Shown here in pieces: positions 1-9,676 of a DNA stretch of 23,986 nt (position 1 is the first letter of the stretch; each line of letters begins with the position of its first letter). The position numbers and the translations under genes were made by a program. The notes under the pieces are model-generated. The model worked only from the letters and a program-made list of their open reading frames with translations. It ran no database searches and was not told the origin of the DNA. The stretch is from Chara braunii (taxonomy: Eukaryota > Streptophyta > Charophyceae > Charales > Characeae). Location of the stretch: assembly GCA_003427395.1 (NCBI GenBank), contig BFEA01000678.1:176518-200503 (forward strand). The letters run 5' to 3'.

Positions 1-218
1 TTTTTTTTTAAATGACCCTGCAAAAGTGAAATGAGTGCACAAACATTATGGAATGTCTTTGCAATGTTTGCATGATTAAGATGTGCAGTTGCTTTGTCTT
101 TGGAGAAAGACCGCTCTCATGTCTTTCTCATTTCTATTACAGCCTTGATATTTATGGGTTCCCAACTTCCCATCCCTACCAATTGACCCCTTCTACAAAC
201 GTCAGATGTACAGGAAGA

Positions 219-343
219 GGGAGAGATGGAGAGATGGAGAGATGGAGAGAGGGAGAGAGGGAGAGAGGGAGAGAGAGAGGGAGAGAGGGAGAGAGGCAGA
301 GAGGGAGAGAGAGAGGGAGAGAGGGAGAGAGAGAGAGAGGGAG
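219..343. repeat. GAGAGG/GATGGA purine minisatellite
   Basis: An all-purine tract on the plus strand made of GAGATG, GAGAGG and GAGAGA units with a single C interruption near 297. The open frames through it encode only Glu/Arg/Gly repeats and are artefacts of the repeat. Confidence 0.9.
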
Positions 344-471
344 GAACTGAAGGAACGCATTTAGGGAAAATGTCAGGCTTTGAACACAGATCAGAGCGGT
401 TTTTATCAGAAAACCATGCGGTCTATGACACCACCTACTGACTGGAGTTTGGTTTGTTGCACTCTTGTTAG

Positions 472-729
472 GCCAAATTTGAAGCTGAAGAGTTGAATGC
501 GATGGCGATTTTTCCGAACGAGGTTCAAGGGAAGTATGTGTTCGCCGTCGATGATCCAGTCCTTACAACAGCAGCTGCAGCGGCAGTGACCACAGGGCCT
601 GAGGTTCTGACGGTTGCTTTCACAACATCAGACCCTGCTGCTCACCGTTTATATATAAACTATGGAGGGCAGCACTGGAGAGAAGCTGAGTATGTTTCGC
701 TGACCACTGACCACCATTTTGAAGTTTAA
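472..729 (+). CDS. Candidate exon of an unidentified gene (partial)
   Basis: A pyrimidine-rich stretch ends in TTGTTAG at 465-471, a plausible splice acceptor. From 472 the frame is open for 85 codons to a TAA at 727-729. The peptide starts AKFEAEELNAMAIF and later has an Ala-rich stretch and a segment that looks beta-strand-rich (HRLYINYGGQHWREAEY). A strong donor-like GTATGT at 534-539 lies inside. If used, the exon would end at 533 in phase 2, which is the phase needed to join the exon at 2985-3111. The alternatives are therefore a terminal exon ending at 729 or a short internal exon 472-533. No family was recognised. The upstream part of the gene lies outside the window or in unrecognised exons. 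Confidence 0.4.
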   Translation, partial: AKFEAEELNAMAIFPNEVQGKYVFAVDDPVLTTAAAAAVTTGPEVLTVAFTTSDPAAHRLYINYGGQHWREAEYVSLTTDHHFEV

Positions 730-747
730 AATCACGGCAAATGAGAA

Positions 748-806
748 CACTAAATAGTAAATACTAAATAGTAAATACTAAATAGTAAATAGTAAATAGT
801 AAATTC
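748..806. repeat. AT-rich tandem repeat (TAAATAG/TAAATAC)
   Basis: Consecutive 7-bp units alternate TAAATAG and TAAATAC, giving an early 14-bp periodicity, then collapse to TAAATAG only. The repeat lies just downstream of the candidate exon stop at 729. Confidence 0.85.
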
Positions 807-1247
807 TGAGTACTGAACCGACATACGCCCTAGTTTTCAACCATCGAAAGGTGCTGTGGGCCTTTGGCATGATGTGTTTTCGCACAACTCAACAGTCAAA
901 AGACTCAAGAGTCAAGAGTCAAAACATATTACAATTTTTTTACAATGGTGTAGTATAGAAAGTGCAGAGTCTGCAGACTCATTGTGAACTCGTGAAATGT
1001 TTATTTTTGTTTTGTTTTGTCGTTCAGCATACAATTTTCCCAGAACTCCCTATCTTTTTTTTTTTTTTTTTTTTTTGCCTTTTGGCTCCAATCCATTCGT
1101 GGGCAGCAGCATGTGCTGAGAACCGGGCCCACGGGCCCAAAGCGACCCTCATAAACTTGTACAGAACAGTTGAGGTACTGGGGCCATCATTACCCGGCTT
1201 TAGCTGGGAACTGCGGAACAATTTTGTGAAATTCTTTTTTCCTTTTT

Positions 1248-1355
1248 AAAAAATTTGGACCATTTCCCGATTTATGTGTGTCATCCTTGCACAGGGGGCC
1301 ATGCTAATCTTCTCTTCTCTGTATCATTCCAATTTTAACGGATGTCCCAAAGGTC
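1248..1355 (-). pseudogene. U6 snRNA retropseudogene (degenerate)
   Basis: Read on the minus strand this is recognisable U6 snRNA: the GGGACATCCGTTAAAATTGG 5' region, the GATACAGAGAAGA-type segment, GATTAGCATGGCCCC, GGATGACAC and AAATGGTCCAAATTTT at the 3' end. It differs from functional U6 by a small insertion that duplicates the AGAGAAG segment, changes in the CCCTGCGCAAGG region, and altered bases in the 5' stem-loop. An A-rich tail follows the U6 3' end (T-rich at about 1234-1247 on plus). Flanking TTTTGTGAAA (1222-1231) and TTTTGCGAAA (1357-1366) could be a target-site duplication with one mismatch. It is a LINE-mobilised retrocopy rather than a working gene. Confidence 0.85.
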
Positions 1356-1379
1356 GTTTTGCGAAAAAAAATTGAACCA

Positions 1380-1549
1380 GTAAAGAATGCGAAAGAAGTC
1401 GGAAACACCACACTATAAAGGGGCCTAATCTAAAGAAGTAACAAACACCGCACTACAAAGGGACCAATAAAGAATGCTAAATATGTAACAAACAGCAGTC
1501 TATAAAGGCGCCTAAGCTAAAGAAGTAACAAACACCGTATTATACTCGT
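1380..1549. repeat. Degenerate 40-50 bp tandem repeat
   Basis: About four diverged units share the order TAAAGAA(G/T), GTAACAAACACC, AC(T/A)ATAAAGG and GCCTAA. The units start near 1380, 1430, 1467 and 1516. There is no coding potential. Confidence 0.7.
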
Positions 1550-1599
1550 AAACAAGCCAAAGGCCAAACCTCTGATCTGCCATCAAAAAGCGGTATCAC

Positions 1600-1705
1600 T
1601 TAAACCACCAGTAACTACCGCGATTTTAGGTGTTAACGTGGTGGATGAATCAGTGTGCCGCGCGGCAGAGGGGGCCTAAGACCCCCTGAGGTACTGGTGG
1701 TTTAA
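1600..1705. mobile_element. MITE, TTAAACCACCAGTA family, short copy
   Basis: A 106-bp element bounded by TTAAACCACCAGTA at 1600-1613 and its inverse GTACTGGTGGTTTAA at the right end. The interior is unlike the longer copies, so this is either a deletion derivative or a different element using the same termini. TTAA is present at both edges. Confidence 0.7.
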
Positions 1706-2168
1706 AACACCTCTACTCCTGCAAAATGGGGCCCCAACCACTCCGAACAGAAAGACAAACAAGACTCCGGCTGTTGGACGATCAATCCAATTGACCAGCC
1801 GAAAAAAAGGCATGCCTTCTTCTAACCAGGGTGCTTTCCCCTTCTTCCCCCTTCTTCCCCCACCTCCCCCACCTCCGAGCCACTATGTCAAACGGCATCC
1901 AAACCTCCTGTTGTTCTCCAAGCCAGTTATTAGAAAGTGGCAATATGAGGTTGAAGGCATCCCGCCCTGTACTCCAGTGAGATTCAACATTAACAATTCG
2001 ATTTTATTTCTTTGCCCATTGGTGTAATACTTTATGAAAGCAATGAAAGCAAAGCCACCTGGAAAAGTACTCGGACCATTCACAGACTTTGATTTTTGGT
2101 GTGCCGTGCTTACGGTTTCTTGGGGCTCTTTAAGCTCCTAGAGAAAATATCAGGCTTTCTTGTCCGGG

Positions 2169-2324
2169 GCAGGAAGTGGGGAAGGGGGGGAAGAGGGGGA
2201 AGGGGGAGGGGTGGGGTTTTGCAAGAAATTGGGAGAGTCTAAAGAGGGTATTCCACCACTCCCTGACCCATTTAAACTCCAGATTCCAGTGGAGGGGGGG
2301 GAGGGGGGGAGGGGGGGGGGGCGC
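2169..2324. repeat. G-rich tracts with G-quadruplex potential
   Basis: Two plus-strand G-rich clusters, about 2169-2216 and 2290-2322, each contain at least four runs of four or more Gs with short spacers. This fits the general G-quadruplex pattern. Open frames through them on either strand give Gly or Pro low complexity only. I see no gene between about 1710 and 2810 apart from these tracts. Confidence 0.75.
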
Positions 2325-2819
2325 CACCGGCCCATCAACCCCCTCAAGTTTTCCCTTACAACTGTCAGGTTTTGCCATGGCTCCTGTATGGCCCGTCGGA
2401 GGGGGGCGACACATACAGTAGAATAAAACTACGCTGTAAGGAAGGATAACCAGATCAAATTTGAAAAAGTGGATTGCAATGCAGACTTTGCTCGTGTGAG
2501 AACAGTTTTTGCAACATGAAACAGTGCAATTAACAAAAATATTGCACATCCTTTGTGCCAAGAAGATGAAAAGAGGAAGAAAAAGGAAAACCGAGGAAAG
2601 TTCAGGAAACACTTCCAGCAAGAGAAAACAGAGGTTAAATCATTAGACGTTGATTGCTGACACAATAACAAAATAACTCTCTCCTACAGTTGTGAGATTG
2701 TATCGCTCTTTTCAGGCGACTACCAGGTCATTTTTGTCAGTATAGATGCTTTCTAGTCCATTGCAAGAGAACGGTAGAGAGGAATGTCAAGTGAAGGGGG
2801 AGGGAGGGGCGAAGGGAGG

Positions 2820-2820
<1 letters not shown>

Positions 2821-2881
<61 letters not shown>
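2821..2881. repeat. (GA)n microsatellite
   Basis: About 30 near-perfect GA dinucleotides, preceded by a G-rich purine tract (2795-2820). Confidence 0.95.
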
Positions 2882-2884
<3 letters not shown>

Positions 2885-2984
2885 TACGGTGTACTGACTC
2901 TTGACATTTGCATTATGTTGTCTGTATTGTTGTGTACCATCTCTGAACTATGTGCAACTCTATCCTTACATCTGACTCTTGCAG

Positions 2985-3111
2985 CAAGGAAGGCATGTTT
3001 CCCATTATTCCTCTCAGTCAGGACTCTACAGACGTGTTCATACAGTCTGTGGCAACCGATCAAGGGCATAACTGCACGTATGGTATGCGCATCAACCGGA
3101 ACTTGCAGAGG
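2985..3111 (+). CDS. Candidate internal exon of an unidentified gene
   Basis: A pyrimidine-rich acceptor ending CTCTTGCAG at 2984 precedes the exon, and AGG|GTATGG forms the donor at 3112. Only one phase is fully open. The first base completes a codon from the previous exon, then 42 codons read KEGMFPIIPLSQDSTDVF and end GMRINRNLQR in phase 0. The peptide is mixed and not low-complexity, and it contains one N-glycosylation sequon (NCT). The incoming phase matches an upstream exon ending at 533, and the outgoing phase matches the exon starting at 8428. No family was recognised. Confidence 0.5.
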
Positions 3112-3240
3112 GTATGGTGACCTGTTTCCGTGACATCACTTGATTATCAGCCCTCGTCATCGTTTCTATAACAGCAACTAGAAGTGGAAGTAGGAAGGCT
3201 TGTGAGGACTCTAGTGATCATGTGGAAACACTGGAAAGAG

Positions 3241-3463
3241 TGAAACCACCACTACCTCTGAGGTAAAGCTTGGCGCACAGTTCTTTTTGACGAGGCGGAA
3301 AAGAACTGTGCGCCAAGCTTTGCTGAAGTGCCGGTGCGGCGTTTTCTTTTTCCCTAGCTGACACTGCTAGCCGTTGTGGTCAGGTAGCACTGTTCATCTG
3401 AAGAACCCTGAATGTTGCATTTTTTATTCTCGCTGTTGACTGGGAAAGGTACTGGTGGTTTAA
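3241..3463 (+). mobile_element. MITE, TTAAACCACCAGTAC family, copy A
   Basis: The left terminus is AAACCACCACTACCT and the right terminus AGGTACTGGTGGTTTA. The interior from GAAGTGCC through the CTGACACTGCTAGCC hairpin to TGGGAAAGGTACTGG aligns along its length with the copy at 14191-14397. Copy A differs by a perfect 23-bp inverted repeat (3265-3287 and 3299-3321, 11-nt loop) in place of the CCCCCTGC segment found in the other copies. It abuts copy B across a 26-bp palindrome (3449-3474). It has no coding capacity. Confidence 0.8.
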
Positions 3464-3614
3464 ACCACCAGTACTTGGCCCAGCTATCGGCCATGGAAAA
3501 AAAATAGAGTAGAAACTTTTCTAGTCGGATGAATTTGGGCACTAGTGGCCTGTACGTTTCCTAAAATCATGGATTCTTAACGGGCACGACTTTAGGAAGT
3601 ACTGGTTGTTTAAG
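3462..3614 (-). mobile_element. MITE, TTAAACCACCAGTAC family, copy B
   Basis: Starts TAAACCACCAGTACTTGGCC and ends AAGTACTGGTTGTTTAA. In reverse complement, its terminus GGGCCAAGTACTGG and an AAGTCGTG block match the copy at 13768-13960. It lies in opposite orientation to copy A and shares the TTTAAA junction with it. Confidence 0.7.
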
Positions 3615-4230
3615 GCCTTGATCCAGACTGTTAGGGTATCAGGCTATCAGCAAATCTTTGAATAGGAAGTAGTGGCCTCCATAGTAAGAGGAAGTTCGGG
3701 GTTGCTAATGTATATGCTATTATGCTTACTTAAATGACCTCAGCATTTTCTTTTTTCTTTGTTTTCTTAACTACACTATATTCTTCTCTCGATTCTTTTG
3801 CGTCGCACTAGCTAGCTACATACTGCACTCTATCTACCCATATATATGAGACTGGATATCCAAGGGTACACCACCTCTATTCTATGCTGGAAAGGGTACT
3901 TCCTCTCTACTCCACTCTATGCACGGAGTAGCACCTGTTGTGATCCTGGCTATCTTGCAGTGCAACAACTCAAAGAAAGACAATGCCATTCAATGGCAAC
4001 AGAAATGAAAGAACTTGGAAAGAGAAATACACAAAGGAAGAAAAAGAAATGAGAATGGAAGGAGAAGAAGAATATGATCACCAGGAAAGACCAATGTCAA
4101 TCTCCCTCCATTTCGCCGCCATCTCCAACCTCCTTTTATTCCCCCAACTTCTTCTTTACAATAATAATAGTAATAACAATGAATGAATGAACCAGAACCA
4201 ATGTCTGAATCCTCTCCTTACTGCTAGCCA
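3615..4230. other. No supported gene
   Basis: A/T-leaning sequence with no convincing exon. The block GAGACTGGATATCCAAGGG (3848-3866) and the A-rich block at 4036-4082 both recur near 5504-5610, in the opposite order, so parts of this stretch are dispersed repeat. Confidence 0.6.
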
Positions 4231-4254
4231 CTCAAGAGGTCCACCATATCCATC

Positions 4255-4460
4255 TCATACACCTTCTTCCTCCTTGGACAAGTAGGTGGCTATGGCGGCG
4301 TAATGGAGCAAAGCTCCAATGCTCATCCCTCCTATGGCCGCCATGCCTATCTCTACCCCGAAGTCTTCCTTGTAGAAGCCAAACCCAACTGGGGCCTTCC
4401 AGGTGCAGCATGAACCAAGAAGATGAAGATGCAGACCACCATAGCCAGGTAAGCACCGCC
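4255..4460 (-). pseudogene. Possible relic of a membrane-protein gene 3' end
   Basis: On the minus strand one frame from about 4385 to a TGA at 4255-4257 encodes GFYKEDFGVEIGMAAIGG, then a hydrophobic segment and a charged tail ending KEEEGV. Just upstream a different frame encodes AYLAMVVCIFIFLVHAA, a membrane-like helix. The two are shifted relative to each other with no obvious intron, which suggests a frameshifted remnant. CCTGGCTATGGTGG occurs twice (about 4440-4456 and 4527-4545), so a local duplication may be involved. No family was recognised and a chance origin cannot be excluded. Confidence 0.25.
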
Positions 4461-5189
4461 GTTACTCTCCTCCTTGCTCACCGTCTTCCTACTACTACTA
4501 CTGCCCTGGTGTCTCCTCCTTGGTCCTGTCCACCATAGCCAGGTGGAAGGTCAAGCCCGCTTTCTTCCTCCCCAGTGCTACTACACAGCGCTCGCCCAAC
4601 CTCGAGCTCTTTGCTCTTCCCAAAGATATATCGGCCTACGGCCTCTTCGAGCAGTGACTCTCCAAGCCGGGCGGCCTCCCAAGCTACCGGTACCTTCCCC
4701 GTTTTGGAGGGAAACATCATTGCAGTCTGATATCCCTCACTGCAGGACCTAGACTCAGACTACTGGATCGGTACCTCTAGACTCTAAGCCAATGGGACTC
4801 TAAAAATTCATTTGGCCTCTTAAGTTACTAACATTTTGTCTTCTTCTGCCTACCTACCCGCTACTTGAGTGTTTTCCATCCTACATGGGCCTAGCCTTTT
4901 TCTGAGCTCCCAATGCGTCCCCACAAAAGCACGGTCACAGGTAAGCACCAGGCCCGAGGGCCTTTCCAGCATAGAAGTACCCTCGTGGGTCACACACACA
5001 CCCAAGCAATCATGCAATCAGACAAACACACGGAAACTCAGCGATCATGCACGCACACGTACTTAGAAATCACAGACGAATGCGGGAATCTCAGCAAGTC
5101 ACACAGGCCAGTGGCAAAACTCAGAAAACAGCAGAGTTCTCTGTCTGTGATTTTGCAGGTCATTACACACCTAAGCTTCTGACCTCGGG

Positions 5190-5375
5190 CGAGGGATGGC
5201 AGGGGCAGGAGCCAAGGGTAGAACCCAGGCTCCTGCCAAGACCGGCCAAGGGGTACAAGCCAACTATCTCAGCTGGTAAGCACCAATCCAGGTGCAGGCG
5301 GCCATGGGCGATTGAACCCACAACCTCCTAAATAGCACTTGCATGCTCAACCAACTGAACTAGGCCGCTGGCCCA
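5190..5375 (-). mobile_element. tRNA-derived SINE (minus strand)
   Basis: The minus strand has an A box (TAGTTCAGTTGGTTGA, 5362-5347) and a B box (GGGTTCAATCGCCC, 5319-5306) at tRNA-like spacing. The downstream CCAGCTGAGATAGTTGG, followed by a CGGTCTTGG block, is also found in the SINE at 18247-18659, so the two belong to one family. The 3' limit is uncertain, and related sequence may run on to about 4900. It is not a functional tRNA: the acceptor stem does not pair and the element continues far beyond a tRNA body. Confidence 0.75.
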
Positions 5376-8220
5376 ACCAGCCATTACCTCCATGCACAGT
5401 TGCAGAGAATCCCAATTGACGTTGTCATACCATTGCGTGGAGGTTCTGGTGATATTTGCCCTCTTGGGGAATGAGACCTTTTGGTGGTGGTTTCTCAGGT
5501 TGGAAGAAAAAGAAGACGAAATGAGGATGGAAGAAGAAGACGAAGAATATGATCACAAACATACCGCGCTCCTTCTACCCATATCACGAGACTGGATATC
5601 CAAGGGTACATGCAATAAGGGCGAAATCAGACCTTTTGAAGGTGGTTTTTCGGGTGTTGGGCGGAGTTTCTCTTCCACTATCGTGCAATCTCTCGTTTTC
5701 CTCTGCTTTGATCCCATGCTGACCCTAGAGGGAAATCCCAGATGCCTCTCTAGTCATGACAACTGTTACCTAATTGAGGTAAGGATGCCCTTATTGCGCT
5801 TGCTACGACATAATGGATGACATATAATTCTCTTTGTGTCTCCTATCTCCGTTACTGCTTCCCAGGAGATTAGTGTCTTATGTCACCCCCATTCTATCCT
5901 GGTTTTCGAATTTTAGAAACCTATCATACAGTCGGATTTACAGTGTTGGAGCTTCTCCTTGCCCAACTGAGCCTACATTACTCCTGACGTCATGGTTTCT
6001 AAAGATAAGAAAAAGACAAGACGTTTTCTTCGTGGTCAGAAATCCTGTGAAGGGAACCTAAACCTGCCTCGACGACGTGATTGCATCCTGTCGGGATTCG
6101 CTGTTGCTTTCCCTTTTGACAAAATGCTTAGACGCTATAGCGTTCGTCATGATCCGTTCCCTCCTCATGCCTCCCGTACCCCTTTGGAGCAACAACTCAT
6201 TTGTCATTTGTTTCTTTCGTCTTGTGATCTCTTTGACTTTTAGGTTGAATAATAGAACTTGGGAACTTACCAAGCGTACCTCAGCAAAGGAATTCCCCCA
6301 GGTTTATGACTGCCCGTCTTTCTTTTCTTGAACGATCCTCCTCTCCCCTTCAAACCTCCCTGATCTCCCCTGTCACACTTACAGATGATAGGTGCATCCA
6401 TGAAGAGAAGGCCCCTGTAGAGTCTGCCAAGTACCCTAGCAGCGAAATGCGACGCGGATGGTGGAGCATTGACGTTTGTTGTAGAGTTGTGCACTGGTTG
6501 CTGGAGTTGTAAGCATGGAAGAGTCCGATTCCATGTTGGTCTTCTTCTTGCGCTTCCCCAGTGTGCATCTTATCTCATTCTTTCCTCTCCCCTTTCCTTT
6601 TTCACTCTCCTTTCTCCTGTTCGTGTTCCTACCTGTTCTCCCCTTTGATGTGCCCATAGGTGCAGCTTCTTGCCTTCCCGACCCTCTCTTCCCTCCCGCA
6701 CCACGGGCGCTTCCTTGTGCTGCGGCATCTCTGTGCCTGGACCAGATAGCGTCCGGCACTGCGCTCAGGGCAGGCGCGAACTCGAGAGCAACTCAGGCAC
6801 TGTGGTTACCATGCCCGAGCGCTATGGTGGCAGCGCACAAGCCTGACGTCAGCATGACGGCGGCAATGTGCTTACCAGTGGCACACGGCGCAAAAATCCG
6901 CACTGGTCAGTCCTGGAAATTTGGAGGATGTTGTAACTTATAATTTCAGGGCTGAGGGCACGTCTTATCTTCTGGAGATGTACCTGTTTCCGCAAAGGCT
7001 TCTGGATCTAAGTGTATGTAGTTGGGTGGCAACACCACCCGGAACAGTTGGATCATCAGTGACGCTTGCAACGGGTTCTGGGAGATAAGTTCAGAGCAGG
7101 CAAGGGCTCGGTCTCCTTCAAGACCTTGCGCTAATGTGCAACCCTTTTGAGGAGTTTGTGTGCGCAGCGAGCAAAATGATGTGTTGAGGTGTGGACATCA
7201 CTTGGTGGGTTTCATGTTCACATGGTAGTCCAGAGGAGGTGGTGTTGACTGTTGTAGTACTCGCACCTCTTGAAACGATGGTGGGAGGCGGCATATAATA
7301 TGGGTATGACCAGTTCGTGATGTTTGAGTAACTGCCGGCAACGCTGAATGCTCATTTCGCATCGTTTACATGTGACTACGAGTGTGAAGGATGCAGCTGT
7401 TGTCCTAAAGTCAGACTGGTCTGGGGCATGTACTTGGTGCGAAAGGAGAAAAGAGCATTGCTGTTTCAATAGTCTTCTTGCAGGCATGACAAAGAGAACC
7501 GCCGCAAGTGAACTTGTTCCTTGCATTTAAGGAAAAGAAGGGTCCATAGGACTCCATGCTCAACCGTATTCCAAACTACATAGATCAGAAATTTCATGCT
7601 TGCAAACGTTGGGCCCAGTCCCCGGCACGTGCTGCTCCCCACGAATAGATTGGACTCATTGGAGCAATTGTAAAAAAAAAAAAAGAAAAAAAAAAGAAAA
7701 AAGAAAAAAAATCATGCTTGCAATTTCTTCAAAGGACACCTTTGCAATATGGCCACAAAGGGTCGGACAAAAAAGAGGTATTGCACATAGAAGCGAACAC
7801 CCTTCTCACCACCTTACTCCAGCCTCGTGAACTTTTTCCAATTTCAGAATGTCTGCACACAAGACTATTGGAGTGCACTACCTCTCGTGTGAGGGGACCA
7901 CATCTAACAACGACTTTCTGGACACTAAGAAACTACTCCCAGAGTACTTTACAGTACTTTACCATAGCTAACAACATCGTCACCCTTTTTTTTTTGAGAG
8001 AGAGAGAGAACATCGCCGTCACCCTTCTTTACTGCCTCTCCTCGTGTGCCACTGAATCGTGGAGCAATCCAGAAGTGTCCCCGAGCTACCAAACACTGAG
8101 GGCCTCCCTAGCCTTTAGACTCCAAACAACTACGCATTTGTGGAGCTCTGCACCATACCATTGCTTGGGGGCAACTCTTCTAAACCTAGGGCAACCCATA
8201 TCCAGTGTGTTAACCATTTG
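5376..8220. other. Long stretch without a supported gene
   Basis: Several open frames of 60-170 codons occur on both strands, but none has domain-like composition or well-placed splice sites. The stretch includes duplicated blocks near 5504-5610, a CpG-richer patch at about 6690-6900, an A-rich run at 7671-7711 and a short GA run at 7997-8009. Confidence 0.55.
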
Positions 8221-8427
8221 TTAATTGTATGATGCAATGTTGAAGCTTTGGTGTACATGCATGGGCATGCGAGTGACACTTTATGAATGGAAATTGAAGG
8301 CATACGGTGCTGTTGGAAACGGTGTTTGCAGCGAATCTTGCCTGTGGGTTATCCAAACTGCATCCAATGGAGAACGTCTATATTTATTTCAGTCTGTGAA
8401 CTCTGCTGCATGTGAATTGATCAACAG

Positions 8428-8474
8428 GCACAGGTGGAGATTGACATACTCGTGAAAGAGCGTGAGCGAAAGGC
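8428..8474 (+). CDS. Candidate small internal exon
   Basis: A 47-nt segment lies between GATCAACAG (acceptor-like) and GC|GTAAGT, which carries a perfect consensus donor. Only the phase starting at its first base is open. It reads AQVEIDILVKERERKA, a charged helix-like peptide. The incoming phase 0 matches the outgoing phase of the exon at 2985-3111, which would give a continuous helical stretch. The acceptor has a weak pyrimidine tract, so confidence is limited. Confidence 0.35.
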
Positions 8475-8531
8475 GTAAGTAAATTTTGATTCCTCCCCAG
8501 CTGCCCCTCTGCTTGTAAATGCACTATGGTG

Positions 8532-8536
<5 letters not shown>

Positions 8537-8590
<54 letters not shown>

Positions 8591-8705
8591 AACAGGTCCT
8601 TATGGTCCTGGCTCCTTGTCCATTCTGGTCTATGGTGTCCTTTTTTTTCTTTTTTTTTTCCCCTACGCGCTATGGTGTCCTATGGTCTAATGTTTCTCTG
8701 TTTTT
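8537..8705 (-). repeat. Poly(T)-rich tract with retroelement-end motif
   Basis: Long T runs (8537-8560, 8569-8590, 8640-8660) surround AACAGGTCCTTATGGTCC at 8591-8608. The phrase CTATGGTGTCC occurs three times in the tract. On the minus strand the motif GGACCATAAGGACCTGTT runs directly into poly(A), which is the geometry of a non-LTR or SINE 3' end. Confidence 0.6.
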
Positions 8706-8780
8706 CTACAGAATGTTATCTGGAGCTCAGCAGCCCTCTACTTCTACCTGGTTGTCTAATTAATAATTGTATAATATATA

Positions 8781-9480
8781 CTATATAGAAGTTGGGACGT
8801 TTATCATCCATTCTACATCTCTCTGCAAAGGGATGAACCCCTTCTCTGTGTGCCTCTCCTGTCCTCTGATTCTCTTGGGTTTGTCTGAGTTATTTTCCGG
8901 TGCAGTCTTACTCCAAACTTTTTCCGTCCCTTCCACTTCCTGGTTGTTCTTGAAAAATATTTCCCTGTGAGGGGGGGGCTCATTCCCCATCCAGATGTTC
9001 CTCTTCTTCTTCCAACAATGTCACTGTTTGCATGACATGCCCTGACCGGCACCAGTTGTTAAACGTGATAGAGGTGCCCATGACTCGTGCGATAGCCCCA
9101 CTGTGAAGCTATCCCTCCTCGAATTTTTTGCACAGCCCCTCTTGCTTCAGAGTATCATATGCTCTGTCTATGCTCAGTAGTGATTTACGACATTCTGGCC
9201 TTACTTCTGCCTCAGTCATTGCCTTGGCTTTCGATTCCCTTTCCCTTCTACCTCACTCTGGTCAGGTTATGCCATGGAAGTAATCCTACAGATCAAAATA
9301 ATCCTCCTATCTTGATCATCATCCTACCTCGGATCTTTCCTTCCCATTCCCATTCCCATCCTCATGCTTAGTTCTCTGTTCTCCTCCCGTAACTGCATAA
9401 TTGTCCAGTCCTCATGTCCATGTGGTGTTGGCCAAGTTCCACTTCGTTCCCACTTCCACAGTCCCATATGTTCCTGTGTA
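8781..9480 (-). pseudogene. Possible decayed reverse-transcriptase fragment
   Basis: No intact gene is visible. On the minus strand around 9180-9111 one frame reads SIDRAYDTLKQEGLCKKF before a stop. This resembles the AYD/AFD block (motif A) of non-LTR reverse transcriptases, with serine where the catalytic aspartate of that block would be expected. Further downstream, fragments such as TSITFNNW recall the following RT block. The resemblance is short and by eye only, so this is a weak call. The remainder of the interval shows nothing else I can support. Confidence 0.2.
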
Positions 9481-9582
9481 CGGACTAACGTTGATCTGTA
9501 GACATTCTATTGTTTGCTGGCCATGTCTGCACTTGATGCTGCATCTGTCCATAATCATTTAAGCATGTTTGCGACTGCGTAG

Positions 9583-9676
9583 CTTCTTCTTCTTCTTCTT
9601 CTTCTTCTTCTTCTTCTTCTTCTTCTTCTTCTTCTTTCTTCTTCTTCTTCTTCTTCTTCTTCTTCTTCTTCTTCTT
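9583..9676. repeat. (CTT)n microsatellite
   Basis: About 31 CTT/TTC units with one phase slip. It lies directly against the repeated AAACAGGCCCTTATGGTCC motif at 9681-9699 and may have grown from an element tail. Confidence 0.95.

Noticed and set aside
48-350. 100-codon plus-strand frame
   Set aside because: Its second half is only the purine satellite and the first half has no coding character.
2130-2621. 163-codon minus-strand frame
   Set aside because: It depends on Pro runs from the G-rich tract and on hydrophobic noise from A/T-rich DNA; there are no splice sites or domain pattern.
5392-5820. 142-codon plus-strand frame
   Set aside because: It runs through a duplicated A-rich block present in another frame at 4036-4082, so the frame is not conserved between copies.
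6515-6943. 142-codon plus-strand frame with hydrophobic start
   Set aside because: The apparent signal peptide is made by a CT-rich tract, and the rest has no recognisable motif.
7718-8224. 168-codon plus-strand frame
   Set aside because: Long but compositionally random; it crosses simple repeats and has no plausible start context or domain.
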